Assembly (NCBI GenBank): GCA_021769425.1
Contig: JAETSX010000009.1
Location: forward strand, 1 to 64,000
Reading direction: 5' to 3'
From: Eubacterium sp.
GTDB taxonomy: Bacteria > Bacillota > Clostridia > Lachnospirales > Lachnospiraceae
DNA: 64,000 nt
Made by a program: the position numbers and the translations under genes. Shown here piece by piece: positions 52,343-62,172 of this stretch; within the stretch, counting starts at the first letter, position 1, and each line of letters starts with the position of its first letter. The notes under the pieces were generated by a model that saw nothing but the letters and a program-made list of their open reading frames with translations, made no database searches and was not told the DNA's origin.

Positions 52343-53182
52343 ATGAAAACCGTAAAAGACATGTCAGAGATAACCGGAATAAGTATAAGGACATTGAGAT
52401 ATTATGATGAAATTGGTCTACTAAAGCCAACAGAATTAACGAAAGCTGGTTATCGGCTTTATGACAACAAAGCGTTAGAAAAGTTGCAGGAAATTATGTT
52501 CTTTAGAGAATTGGAAATTCCATTGATAGACATAAAAAAAATCATGGATAACCCTAATTATGATAAAGAACAGGCTTTATTCGCTCAAAAATCTTTATTG
52601 GAACACAAACGGAATCGGCTAAATGGGATTATTGAGTTAATAACGGACGTAATGAAAGGAGTTAATACTATGAGTTTTGGAGCATTCAGCAACGAAGAAA
52701 TACAGAAAATGGTAAATCATACTTTAAAATGTATGTCAAAAGAAAGCCTTGATGAGCAGGTGCAAAAATACGGGAGTATGGAAAAATACAAAGAGCATTT
52801 GATTTCCGGCTTTGCCAATGAGCAGGCTACCGCGGACTTATTGAAATGGTATGGAAGCAGGGAAAAGGCAATAGAAGCAGTTATGCAGTCAACCGGGAAT
52901 ACCGGAGAAATAAGGCAGGAACAAGAGAAAAACGCCAAAATCTATAAACAGTTTATGACTGCAAAAGAAGCTGACAATATGGATATGGCGCATTCTGCTG
53001 TTGAAATGCTTGCAGAGAATTACAAAACAATGTTTGCGCTTGATAATGCAAGAAGTATCCTGCTGGATTTGGCAAAAGAATATTTGCAGGGGGAAAAACT
53101 TGCAGAGGCAACCGATAGCCAGTTTGGGAAAGGCTGTTCTGAATATGTTGCACACGCTATTCAACATTATTATGGCGTATAA
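52343..53182 (+). CDS. MerR-family regulator with TipAS-like effector domain
   Basis: N-terminal MerR winged helix (MSEITGISIRTLRYYDEIGLLKPTELTKAGYRLYDNKAL), coiled-coil dimer helix around 75-110, and a C-terminal helical domain similar to the TipAS antibiotic-binding fold (FSNEEIQKMVNHTLKCMSKESLDEQVQKYGSMEKYKEHL and YLQGEKLAEATDSQFGKGCSEYVAHAIQHYYG). Members sense diverse peptides or drugs and activate efflux genes. AAGGAGGAAAA precedes the ATG. Downstream lies only debris resembling the start of an FtsX-type permease, so its target operon may have been lost. Confidence 0.92.
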   Translation: MKTVKDMSEITGISIRTLRYYDEIGLLKPTELTKAGYRLYDNKALEKLQEIMFFRELEIPLIDIKKIMDNPNYDKEQALFAQKSLLEHKRNRLNGIIELITDVMKGVNTMSFGAFSNEEIQKMVNHTLKCMSKESLDEQVQKYGSMEKYKEHLISGFANEQATADLLKWYGSREKAIEAVMQSTGNTGEIRQEQEKNAKIYKQFMTAKEADNMDMAHSAVEMLAENYKTMFALDNARSILLDLAKEYLQGEKLAEATDSQFGKGCSEYVAHAIQHYYGV

Positions 53183-53376
53183 TATGCGTGAAAGCGTAAT
53201 GACAATAAATCAGCCAAAACATGCAATAAAAGCACAGCCACGCAATAGGAGGCAGCAATAGCATAAGCAAGTTATTCACACTGACGCTTAATGAACAGGA
53301 AGAAAGTGGGGCGGCGTTTGTCCGCCCTTAATTCCTGCATCCGTTCGAAAACAGTTTCCTCGTCCTGCGAAACTGT
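53183..53376. other. Gap after MerR gene
   Basis: Contains a short GGGCGG...CCGCCC hairpin at 53309-53327 that may terminate the MerR transcript. No gene seen. Confidence 0.5.
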
Positions 53377-53763
53377 TTGTCAGAAACGTTTACTGTAATT
53401 GCTTTGCGCAAACCGTTGTCGGTATTGCTTTTGTTTGTATCTGTTATATCATTTCATGTGTGCATGATTTTAGGTCAATCGTTAAATATCAGTAGCGCTA
53501 AGATATTTCATACGCAAACCGCAGGTCATAATTATGAGTATCAAATACAATATCAGGAATATAAAACTGCCGATATTTTCAGTGACTCGATGAAGCGCAA
53601 AAACCAATATCCGCCTGTCTCATTTAATAAAATGTTGCTTTCTGTGTATAACAGCATACATCCTCAGGGCGCTTTCTATTTGTTCTCAGCAAATTTACCT
53701 TGCCCGGAGGACGTTTTGTGTGAGCTAAAACTATTAGCGACACTGTGCCATGTTTTCAAGTAG
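53377..53763 (+). pseudogene. Possible remnant of an FtsX-type permease N-terminus
   Basis: Open frame of 128 residues without a ribosome site. The first 45 residues (ALRKPLSVLLLFVSVISFHV, ILGQSLNISSAKIFHTQTAG) look like the first helix and following loop of an FtsX-family ABC permease; the remainder loses similarity and ends early. I regard it as a decaying fragment. It could also be a chance frame. Confidence 0.3.
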
Positions 53764-53868
53764 ATAAGGACCATGAATTTTGTAAAAAGGCAAAACGGAA
53801 ACCGTTTCTGTATATTACCTGCTGATTCTTCTCTCTATTATTAGAAATAATATGTATCTGTAAATCTG

Positions 53869-54066
53869 TTAAAATTCCAAAGGAATCAACTCAGGCCTGA
53901 TATGGAGATAAGCGCACAACCGCAGCAAATCGTCGGCATCCAGCTTTTTTTCTGTTTCAGCGGAAAGATCCTCCGGGGGAATTTCCAAAACTTCTGCAAT
54001 GATTCCTTCTAAAATATTCTGTTTTTTCATCCAATTTGATAACCACTTCTTGGTATAGTTCCCCAT
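53869..54066 (-). CDS. Small helical protein, possibly Cro-like
   Basis: 65 residues from ATG 54066, with TTGGAGGAAAAT upstream. The sequence (NILEGIIAEVLEIPPEDL, LDADDLLRLCAYLHIRPELIP) resembles the distal half of an XRE helix-turn-helix but lacks the first helices. It is divergent from a short XRE gene. Function not recognised. Confidence 0.5.
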   Translation of the reverse strand: MGNYTKKWLSNWMKKQNILEGIIAEVLEIPPEDLSAETEKKLDADDLLRLCAYLHIRPELIPLEF

Positions 54067-54177
54067 ATTTTCCTCCAATTCCTCACTCTTATGCGTTGTT
54101 TGTATTCTATTATATTCTCCTTTTCCAAGAATTTCAAGTAATATTTTTGCTGATTTCCGAGAATTATTTCCAATTTA

Positions 54178-54206
54178 TTGACGCTTATTTTGGGGTAGTC
54201 TATGAT
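54178..54206 (+). promoter_or_regulatory. Sigma-A promoter of the short XRE gene
   Basis: TTGACG (54178-54183) and TATGAT (54201-54206), spacer 17 bp, 18 bp before the coding start, leaving a very short leader. Confidence 0.8.
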
Positions 54207-54224
54207 TATGGAAGAGGTGAAAGC

Positions 54225-54557
54225 ATGAAAAACCCAAATATCGCCAAAGTATTAAAGGCATACCGAAAATTAAATCATTTTTCCATCAATGATCTTGTGA
54301 TGAAATTAGAGGATTACAAACTGCCTGTCGCCCCTAAAACGATTTATGGCTGGGAAAGCGGTCAGACGCAGCCGGACGCAGACACTTTGCTGGTTCTTTG
54401 CAAAATATATAATATTGACAATATTCTCGGCACCTTTGGCTACAATGATTCCTGGGATGACTTTTTTCTTACAGAGGAAGAACGTTCGCTGGTTCAGCAT
54501 TACCGGAAAATGCCGGATATGAAAGCGGCCGTTAAAAAACTTTTGGAAATGGAATAA
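54225..54557 (+). CDS. XRE-family regulator
   Basis: 110-residue helix-turn-helix protein: IAKVLKAYRKLNHFSINDLVMKLEDYKLPVAPKTIYGWESGQTQPDADTLLVLCKIYNI, where the helix spacing is longer than in typical Cro/CI proteins because of the inserted LEDYKLP loop. The tail (LTEEERSLVQHYRKMPDMKAAVKKLLEME) is helical. AGAGGTG lies 8 bases before ATG 54225. Target unknown. The final codons and stop (GAAATGGAATAA) begin a set of degenerate tandem repeats. Confidence 0.85.
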   Translation: MKNPNIAKVLKAYRKLNHFSINDLVMKLEDYKLPVAPKTIYGWESGQTQPDADTLLVLCKIYNIDNILGTFGYNDSWDDFFLTEEERSLVQHYRKMPDMKAAVKKLLEME

Positions 54558-54767
54558 AATAGCCGGTTCCTGATAATTCCAAATAAATGGAATAAAATAG
54601 CCGGTCCCCGGCGTTCCGCATAACAGAGACAAAAAAGTCGATCCCGGCAGTTCCGCTTAACAGGAATTTTATAAAAGCCCGTTCCGGCAAATTCCACATA
54701 ATAGAAACAAAAAAGCCGGTTCCCGGCGGTTCCAAGTAATAGAAGGAACTGCCGGGGACCGGCTTTT
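54545..54767. repeat. Degenerate tandem repeats of about 45-55 bp after the XRE gene
   Basis: AATGGAATAAAATAGCCGGT at the gene end is repeated from 54590; further diverged units follow (AAAAAGTCGATCCCGGCAGTTCC, AAAAGCCCGTTCCGGCAAATTCC, AAAAAGCCGGTTCCCGGCGGTTCC). The last unit is one arm of the terminator at 54711-54767, so the array looks built from one terminator arm plus the gene end. Confidence 0.75.
54711..54767. terminator. Bidirectional intrinsic terminator between XRE gene and gdhA
   Basis: 23-bp arms 54711-54733 and 54745-54767 with two G-T pairs and an 11-nt loop. A-runs on one side and T-runs on the other let it serve both convergent genes; it ends 14 bp from the gdhA stop. Confidence 0.9.
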
Positions 54768-54780
54768 ACAAAATCAGAAA

Positions 54781-56127
<1,347 letters not shown>

Positions 56128-56145
56128 TTATCTTTGCTCTGTTTT

Positions 56146-56235
56146 TATACCCGTGAGCCAAATGATTTCAACAGGCCCTCATTATTTCAAGAAGAACAGC
56201 GAATCATTTAGCAAATAAGTATGCCCGCGGGTATG
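56146..56235. repeat. Dispersed dyad element R3, copy 4
   Basis: TATACCCGTGAGCCAAATGATTTCAAC at one end and AATCATTTAGCAAATAAGTATGCCCGCGGGTAT at the other. It lies in the gdhA leader, 3' of the promoter, so it would be transcribed. Confidence 0.85.
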
Positions 56236-56247
56236 CCGCCAAAGTAT

Positions 56248-56276
56248 ATTTTAGTATGATTTTTTCAATTTTGCAA
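56248..56276 (-). promoter_or_regulatory. Promoter of gdhA
   Basis: On the minus strand TTGCAA (56271-56276) and TAAAAT (56248-56253) with a 17-bp spacer, about 130 bp upstream of the start codon. Confidence 0.75.
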
Positions 56277-56370
56277 TCTTTTTCTTTATCTCTTTACCAT
56301 TTCATTGTATAAAAGGATTTTTTTAAGATACCGACCCGCTACTGCAGCAGAGGCTCCCCGCATCCTGTCT

Positions 56371-58380
56371 TCATTTCCAACTGCCCTCATATTCTAAAAT
56401 TTTCTCATATTCCTGAATTGTTAATCCGCAGGCCGCAGCGACCTTCCGGTCTATGGCATTGTAATATTCCATCCATTTATCCGGATCCTCTTCCAGGGCG
56501 ATCCGGTGGACAAGCAAAGTAATCTGCTCCTGCTCCTCCTTCGATAATGCAGGAATGGGGAGCTGTTCCAGAGAACTGCGCAGCACTTTCAGAGAGTGAA
56601 ATTTCCGGTGATAGATAAACTGAGCAATTCTGGAATTTAAAACCGCCATAGTATATTCCATCTGCAATTGCCCGATCCGGGGAATCAGAATATTACAGCT
56701 GTTCAGCGATAATCTCTGCTGATTGTCATAAGCGAACACAAGCTGGTTTCCCACAAAGCGGTAGAAAAGCTTCTCCGGCGCACGGTAAATTTCTGTTTTG
56801 GCGCACTGTTGGAATTTCTCAGGCTCATACGCCAGCCAGGCATTTCCCGGCCTAATTTTGTACTTGAAGATATCCGCTCCCTTTAAAACAAGTTCCTCCC
56901 GTTCCCCTTTTCGACTCTTCACCAGCTTCCGGTTATTGCCGGTGACAATGCCAAGGGCAAACTCAGCCTGATTTTTCAGAAAAACCATGTTCTTTTGCCC
57001 CATAAGTTTTTCCACCAGCTCATATTCCTGGTCCGTCATGAAAAAATTAAAGTTTTCCGCCTCCACTTTCCGGCTGATTTGAATTTCAAACTGCCTGTTC
57101 GGGTCAGACACTTTCATTCCGCAGGTATCAAGGGGACTCTGTGTCTTTCTGATTTTTAAAATAATGGAGGGACACTGCACTCCGCCGAACACATCTCCCA
57201 GATAGTCCAGTTCTTCTATCTGGACCTGTTCCATCAACAGCTTTCTGATTTCCAGATGGGATTTCACATGAAGCGCCGCCTCCGGAAGCACAAATGCGAC
57301 TTTTCCGCCTACCGGTATTCTCCTGACTGCTTCCTCTAAAAACAGTTCATAGGATTCCAAATGTTTTCCCTTTACCGTTTCAAATTTTTGTCTCAGCATA
57401 GTTTCTGCGGAAGATTCAAACTGAAAGCCCCAGGGCGGATTGCCCAGAATCAGATCATAAGTCTTACTGTCCTCTCCCAGAAGAAAATCCCCCGGCTTTA
57501 TCTGTTTCCGCAGAAGGGATACCGGCGCATTCCGGAACTTTAACGCCAGATTGATTCTGGCAAGCAGCACGCTGAGAGTATCAATGTCCCGTCCTGCAAT
57601 CTGCTCCAGGGAAACATGTTCCGGAAGCTGCAGCAGAAAATTTCCGGTGCCGCAGCAAGGGTCCAGGATTGTGGTATTCCCATCCCTTCTTTCCTGTAAA
57701 TCCGCTGTCATTTTCCTCACAATATGGGCAGGGGTATAGTAAGAACCTGCCGCTTTACGCTCCCGCAAATTTTTCAGGGAACTGTACAAAAGTCCCAGAA
57801 TGTCTGCATTGCGTTCCAGCACATAGGTAACCTGAAACAGCTCTTTCCTTCCCTGTTCCGCCGCCAGCAAAGCATCATAACCCTCTTTTCCTGCCGGAAA
57901 AAGGTCCTGCACCAATTCCCCGTATTGCCCCAGGCGCACCTCCCCATTCAGATAATGAGACAGAAAACAGTCCTTGAACTGTGTTTTGATTTCATATGCC
58001 TGGCACAGCAATTGGATGGCGCATTCTGCCAGCGCTGCCCGCAGCAGCATGTCCGTCTGCGCAGTTCCTGCCATTCCCGCCGCCGTCTGTGCAATCTTTT
58101 TCAGGTTGGGGGAATCCTTGGGAATATAATTTCTGTCAATGCTGTTTCCGCTGAGATGCTTTTTATTCCTTCTGGCCTGTAGAAATCCTGTGTCTTTCTT
58201 CTGAAGTTTTTCCAAAATTTCCTCCGTGTACCTCCGGGAAAAGCAAGGCTTTCCCTGAAATTCCCTGTCAGGCCGGATTTTCCCCAGCCGAATCCAGTTT
58301 CTTCCAGTGGCCTCGGAAACAGACAGCTTACTGCAAAACTCAGACAATGAATAATCTTTTTGAACCGGTGATTTTCCCAT
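56371..58380 (-). CDS. Solitary N6-adenine DNA methyltransferase with N-terminal MerR-like helix
   Basis: 669 residues. The first ~70 (DYSLSEFCSKLSVSEATGRNWIRLGKIRPDREFQGKPCFSRRYTEEIL) look like a MerR/excisionase winged helix. The methyltransferase core has motif I LDPCCGTGNFLLQLP, an upstream AAGSYYTPAHIV, and the catalytic motif IV ILGNPPWGFQF. The C-terminal third (YEPEKFQQCAKTEIYRAPEKLFYRFVG, NILIPRIGQLQMEYTMAVLNS, LEQLPIPAL) resembles TaqI-type target-recognition domains. No nuclease domain or restriction gene is seen, so a regulatory or orphan role is likely. AGGAGGAAGCC precedes ATG 58380. Divergent from a membrane-protein gene. Confidence 0.85.
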   Translation of the reverse strand: MGKSPVQKDYSLSEFCSKLSVSEATGRNWIRLGKIRPDREFQGKPCFSRRYTEEILEKLQKKDTGFLQARRNKKHLSGNSIDRNYIPKDSPNLKKIAQTAAGMAGTAQTDMLLRAALAECAIQLLCQAYEIKTQFKDCFLSHYLNGEVRLGQYGELVQDLFPAGKEGYDALLAAEQGRKELFQVTYVLERNADILGLLYSSLKNLRERKAAGSYYTPAHIVRKMTADLQERRDGNTTILDPCCGTGNFLLQLPEHVSLEQIAGRDIDTLSVLLARINLALKFRNAPVSLLRKQIKPGDFLLGEDSKTYDLILGNPPWGFQFESSAETMLRQKFETVKGKHLESYELFLEEAVRRIPVGGKVAFVLPEAALHVKSHLEIRKLLMEQVQIEELDYLGDVFGGVQCPSIILKIRKTQSPLDTCGMKVSDPNRQFEIQISRKVEAENFNFFMTDQEYELVEKLMGQKNMVFLKNQAEFALGIVTGNNRKLVKSRKGEREELVLKGADIFKYKIRPGNAWLAYEPEKFQQCAKTEIYRAPEKLFYRFVGNQLVFAYDNQQRLSLNSCNILIPRIGQLQMEYTMAVLNSRIAQFIYHRKFHSLKVLRSSLEQLPIPALSKEEQEQITLLVHRIALEEDPDKWMEYYNAIDRKVAAACGLTIQEYEKILEYEGSWK

Positions 58381-58488
58381 GGCTTCCTCCTGATGAAATC
58401 TCGGATCATCTGCATGACCCTGATGAATTTGGGATATTATAAAATAGAATATCATACCTTTTATAAACCTGTCAAAACGGAGGCGATT

Positions 58489-59040
58489 ATGGACAAAAAA
58501 CTGCTGCGCTATCTTATCTTAGGAGTAATCTTTACATTCCTTGGGGGAACTCTCCTTCATTTCACCTATGAATGGTCGGGAAACAATTTCTGGGTGGGAT
58601 TGTTTTCGCCGGTCAATGAGTCTTCCTGGGAGCACATGAAACTTCTGTTTTTCCCTATGCTGCTTTACCATTTGGTTTCCTGCATTCTCTTTCGCCGGAC
58701 GCCCTCTGCCCCGGATGAATCCATACTGACGTACCTGAGAAACAATTACCCTTGCATCTGCCTGGGAAATGCTCTGGGAATCCTTATTGGAACAATTTCC
58801 ATTCCGGTTTTCTTTTACACCTATTCCGGCATTCTCGGCACGCACTTCCTGTTTCTGGATATTGCCATTTTTCTCTGCAGCGCAATCCTGGGATTTGCCT
58901 GCACTTATTGGACTGCCCAAAAATGCCAGGTCAGAAAATATGCAGGCCTTATCTATTCTGCCTTGGCGCTTTTAGCTCTCTGCTTTTTTGTTTTTACTGT
59001 TTTTCCTCCGGATTTGGGAATTTTTACGTCTGTATCCTAA
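58489..59040 (+). CDS. DUF6512-like integral membrane protein
   Basis: 183 residues with five or six predicted membrane helices, first ILGVIFTFLGGTLLHFTYEW. The segment WVGLFSPVNESSWEHMKLLFFPMLLY with its conserved NES-WEH is the recognisable family block (small uncharacterised membrane proteins of Clostridia, DUF6512 as I recall). CGGAGGCG lies 7 bases before ATG 58489; an upstream open frame reaches into the methyltransferase promoter and is not used. No function known. Confidence 0.75.
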   Translation: MDKKLLRYLILGVIFTFLGGTLLHFTYEWSGNNFWVGLFSPVNESSWEHMKLLFFPMLLYHLVSCILFRRTPSAPDESILTYLRNNYPCICLGNALGILIGTISIPVFFYTYSGILGTHFLFLDIAIFLCSAILGFACTYWTAQKCQVRKYAGLIYSALALLALCFFVFTVFPPDLGIFTSVS

Positions 59041-59124
59041 TCGGAACTTTTATAGTATGAATGATTCTTTTTCATAATAGAATAGAATAGAGAACCATAC
59101 CTTAAAAAGAAAAGAGGAAGTATT

Positions 59125-60102
59125 ATGTGCACCAGTATCGCAATGAAAACCAATGATTTCTACTTTGGACGCACCATGGATCTGGAATACAGTTTTAACG
59201 AGTGCGTCGTCTTCACCCCCCGGAATTACCCGGTCTCCTTCCGAAAAGCCGGCATGATGAAGCGTCACTATGCCCTCCTTGGCATGGCTACCGTTGCAGA
59301 GGGCTTTCCGCTGTATGCCGAAGCTGTCAACGAAAAAGGCTTGTGCATTGCCGGATTGAACTTTCCGGACAATGCTTACTATCCGCCGGAAGAAAAAACA
59401 GAATGCAGCAACATTTCCCCCTTTGAGCTGATTCTCTGGCTGCTGGGCCAATGCGCCACTGCCGCTGAGGCAAAGGAACTTCTTTCCACCACTCATCTGA
59501 TCCATATCCCCTTCAGCCAGGACATTCCCCTGACACCCCTTCACTGGCATATCGCGGATTCAGAGACTTCTCTTGTACTGGAAACGACGAAAAACGGCAT
59601 GGAAATTTTTGACGATCCTATGCGGGTTCTGACCAATAATCCTGCATTCTCTTTTCAAATGACCAATGCCTGCCAGTACATGAATCTGACTTCCGGCACT
59701 CCCTCCAACTGTTTTTCCATGGATGTCAGCCTGAAACCCTTCGGACAGGGCCTGGGAAGTTTTGGCCTTCCCGGAGATTTTTCCCCGTCCTCCCGGTTTG
59801 TCAAAGCTTCTTATCTCTGCTTAAATTCTGTCTGTGAATCAGATGAATCTAACAGCGTTGCGCAGTTTTTTCATTTGCTGGATTCCGTGTCCATGGTCCG
59901 GGGAAGTGTGTTAACAGAAGAAAACAAGTATGAGCTTACGCTGTACTCCTGCTGCATCAATGCAAGCCGGGGGATTTACTACTATAAGACTTATTCCAAT
60001 AACCAGCTGACAGCAGTAAATCTGAACCATGAAAATCTAAATGGCTGTAATTTAAGGAGATTTCCGCTGAGAACCAAACAGCAGGTTGCCTGGATGAATT
60101 AA
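59125..60102 (+). CDS. bsh: Choloylglycine hydrolase (bile salt hydrolase type)
   Basis: Ntn-hydrolase that cleaves the amide of glycine- or taurine-conjugated bile acids. After removal of Met, Cys2 is the N-terminal nucleophile (MCTSIAMKTNDFYFGRTMDLE, also giving the active-site Arg and Asp). Later active-site segments are NEKGLCIAGLNFP, VLTNNPAFSFQ and GDFSPSSRFVKASYL with its Arg, all in bile salt hydrolase form. 325 residues, no signal peptide, so cytosolic. GAGGAAG precedes the ATG. Penicillin V acylases are close relatives and cannot be strictly excluded. Supports a gut habitat. Confidence 0.92.
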   Translation: MCTSIAMKTNDFYFGRTMDLEYSFNECVVFTPRNYPVSFRKAGMMKRHYALLGMATVAEGFPLYAEAVNEKGLCIAGLNFPDNAYYPPEEKTECSNISPFELILWLLGQCATAAEAKELLSTTHLIHIPFSQDIPLTPLHWHIADSETSLVLETTKNGMEIFDDPMRVLTNNPAFSFQMTNACQYMNLTSGTPSNCFSMDVSLKPFGQGLGSFGLPGDFSPSSRFVKASYLCLNSVCESDESNSVAQFFHLLDSVSMVRGSVLTEENKYELTLYSCCINASRGIYYYKTYSNNQLTAVNLNHENLNGCNLRRFPLRTKQQVAWMN

Positions 60103-60176
60103 TAAGAAATGGCAATCCTAATTCCGGATTGCCATTCCCTCTCTATTTTCCGCCGCCCCCTGCGCCATACAGTTTC

Positions 60177-61526
60177 TTACTTCTTATAATATATATCTTT
60201 ATTCAGAACGCCCTCTTTGAAATTCACAATTACATTTGTGGCCGCGTCCCCGATCACATTCAGAGTAATTACAGCCATTCCCGGCAGATAATTCATTGCC
60301 AGTACCAGGGAATAGCCTATCATGCAAAGCTCTGAACTCATCCCCAAACCGGACATTACCACATAAACCATGGTGGTGCCTGCCACCGGGATGGCCGGGG
60401 TGCCTACTGCCGTGCAGATAGACAGGAATGCGGCCGTAGCCAGTGTCGCGGGCGTCACATCAATTCCGGCCGCTGTTGCAATAAAGGTGATGGCTATCAT
60501 ATGCATCGCTGTGGTTCCATTCATATTAATGGTCATGCCGGTAGGCAGAACAAAACTGCTGATTTCTTCAGAACATCCCAATTCTTCCGTACAGGTCTTT
60601 GTATTCAAAGGAAGAGTTGCCGCAGAAGAATTGGTAGCCGCCGCGAACAATCCGATTTTAAATGATTTTTTAATAAACGGAACAGGGTTCAGCCCCGTGG
60701 CCAAAAAGATGCCTGCCGGATAAATGGTGGCCACCAGCGCCAGGCTGACTACAATCGTCGTTACAATCCAGACCAGCGTAGGCCCGATGTATTCCACGCC
60801 GTATACAGCCAGAGTCCTTGTAATCATGCAGAAGATCGCCGTAGGCGCAATTTTGTTAATCAGGAAATTAAGAAACATCTGCACCACGTCATTCAGGTTT
60901 TCAATTACTTTTTTCAGGGGGTCCGCCTTTTCCCCCATGGCGGTCATGCAAAGCCCCAGCACAATTGCAACGACTACCACGGACAAAATCGTATTGTTGG
61001 TGGAAAATGCGGCGAATATGTTGGAGGGCACTGCATTTACCACTGTCACCAGAGGATTGTAGCCTTCCATGGTAACTGCTTCTGTAGCCATTTCACCTGG
61101 AAGATTGACATCAAACCATCCCATAGATTTTACAAAATATGCTCCTGCTCCCGCCAATGCCGCTGCAACCACATAAAAGCAGCAATATGTAATAAATGTC
61201 TTCCCGGCAATCCGGCCTAACCGTTCCGGATTTGCCAGGCTGCACAGCGCACGGACCAGAGAAGTGATGACCAGCGGCACAATCGCCATTTGAAGCCCGC
61301 GCATAAAAAGCTGTCCGATAATATAGAAAAGCCCTATCCCCTCAATTCCCTGGGTTGCGGTGATATCCTGGAACAACACCGCGTCAATTACATTCCAGAC
61401 CCCGCTGCCGCCGTTCCCATTCAGAAATTCTCTCAAAAACAGACATGCAAATCCAACAATAAACCCTCCTGCCACTGCAATCAGCATCTTTTTTACAATC
61501 GAGGATTCTTTTTTCTTTTTCTCCAT
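60177..61526 (-). CDS. Dicarboxylate/amino acid:cation symporter (DAACS)
   Basis: Sodium- or proton-coupled importer of the glutamate/aspartate/dicarboxylate family, 449 residues, eight membrane helices plus two hairpin loops. The family signature is ATNSSAATLPLNTKTC (serine-rich hairpin), followed by LPTGMTINMNGTTAMH (NMNGTT substrate region) and PVAGTTMVYVVMSGLGM. Charged Lys tail at the N-terminus. ATG 61526 follows GGGAGGTT by 10 bases; a Met six codons upstream overlaps that site. Upstream DNA contains repeated TTTGTTTCAAA motifs that also occur near the deoR-type gene. Confidence 0.93.
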   Translation of the reverse strand: MEKKKKESSIVKKMLIAVAGGFIVGFACLFLREFLNGNGGSGVWNVIDAVLFQDITATQGIEGIGLFYIIGQLFMRGLQMAIVPLVITSLVRALCSLANPERLGRIAGKTFITYCCFYVVAAALAGAGAYFVKSMGWFDVNLPGEMATEAVTMEGYNPLVTVVNAVPSNIFAAFSTNNTILSVVVVAIVLGLCMTAMGEKADPLKKVIENLNDVVQMFLNFLINKIAPTAIFCMITRTLAVYGVEYIGPTLVWIVTTIVVSLALVATIYPAGIFLATGLNPVPFIKKSFKIGLFAAATNSSAATLPLNTKTCTEELGCSEEISSFVLPTGMTINMNGTTAMHMIAITFIATAAGIDVTPATLATAAFLSICTAVGTPAIPVAGTTMVYVVMSGLGMSSELCMIGYSLVLAMNYLPGMAVITLNVIGDAATNVIVNFKEGVLNKDIYYKK

Positions 61527-61963
61527 TCTGTTACAACCTCCCATTTTAGATTTTTATTTCCTGATTTCTTTGTTTCAAATATTTTTCCTTTATCTTTATT
61601 ACTTGGCAATGGAATCAAATTTTTGAAACAAAATAATTTTTTGTTTCAAATTTTGTTTATCTTTCCTCCAATCCATCCGCTTATTTTGCCGTTTATTGGC
61701 TATTTCTTACTACTTTGATTTCTCTCATTCTAACATTTAGAGATAAAATTGTCAATTATTTTTCTTTATTTCAAAGATTTTTGTTTGATTTTACTAAATT
61801 TTCCCTTTTGTTTTGTTCACTTTTTTCTTTATTTTAAAGATTTATTTTATATTTCCGAAGAATTTTATCTGTAAAAACTTTGAAACACAAAAAACAGGGA
61901 CAGTCCCTGTTTTTCTGATATATTGCTCCGTTCATTAAATCTCATAGAGTGTTACGCAAAAGA
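61527..61963. promoter_or_regulatory. AT-rich control region of the symporter with TTTGTTTCAAA motifs
   Basis: TTTGTTTCAAAT (about 61567), TTTTTGAAACAAAA (61619-61632), TTTTTTGTTTCAAATTTT (61638-61655) and TTTGAAACACAAAA (61879-61892) share a TTTGAAACA/TGTTTCAAA core. CTTTGAAACACAT occurs at 63038-63051 before the deoR-type gene. AACAGGGACAGTCCCTGTT (near 61895) is a further palindrome. No gene is seen. Confidence 0.55.
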
Positions 61964-62132
61964 ACAAAGTGGGCAAATCCGCATCCGCTTCCCTAACTCT
62001 TCAATCATGAGGGTCTTGAACACTTTGCTGCGCCGAGTGCGGCCGCCTTTGCGACATCATACCTCTCGTGCGAGTGCGCATCTTTATCTTTTCTCTTATA
62101 GGAAATCCGAAGGAATTTCCTATAAGAGAAAA
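61964..62132. repeat. Dispersed repeat family R2, full copy
   Basis: The left part matches 49031-49100, the middle (GCGGCCGCCTTTGCGACATC, CTCGTGCGAGTGCGCATC) matches 1-50, and an 18-bp inverted repeat (62089-62106 with 62115-62132) closes it. It is the only complete copy in the window. Confidence 0.8.
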
Positions 62133-62133
62133 A

Positions 62134-62167
62134 ACAGACAGCAATCACTTTCGTCATTGCTGTCTGT
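62134..62167 (-). terminator. Intrinsic terminator of the DeoR-type gene
   Basis: 12-bp stem ACAGACAGCAAT/ATTGCTGTCTGT, 10-nt loop, then TTTTTTCTC on the minus strand. It lies 6 bp past the stop. Confidence 0.95.
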
Positions 62168-62172
62168 CCTCT

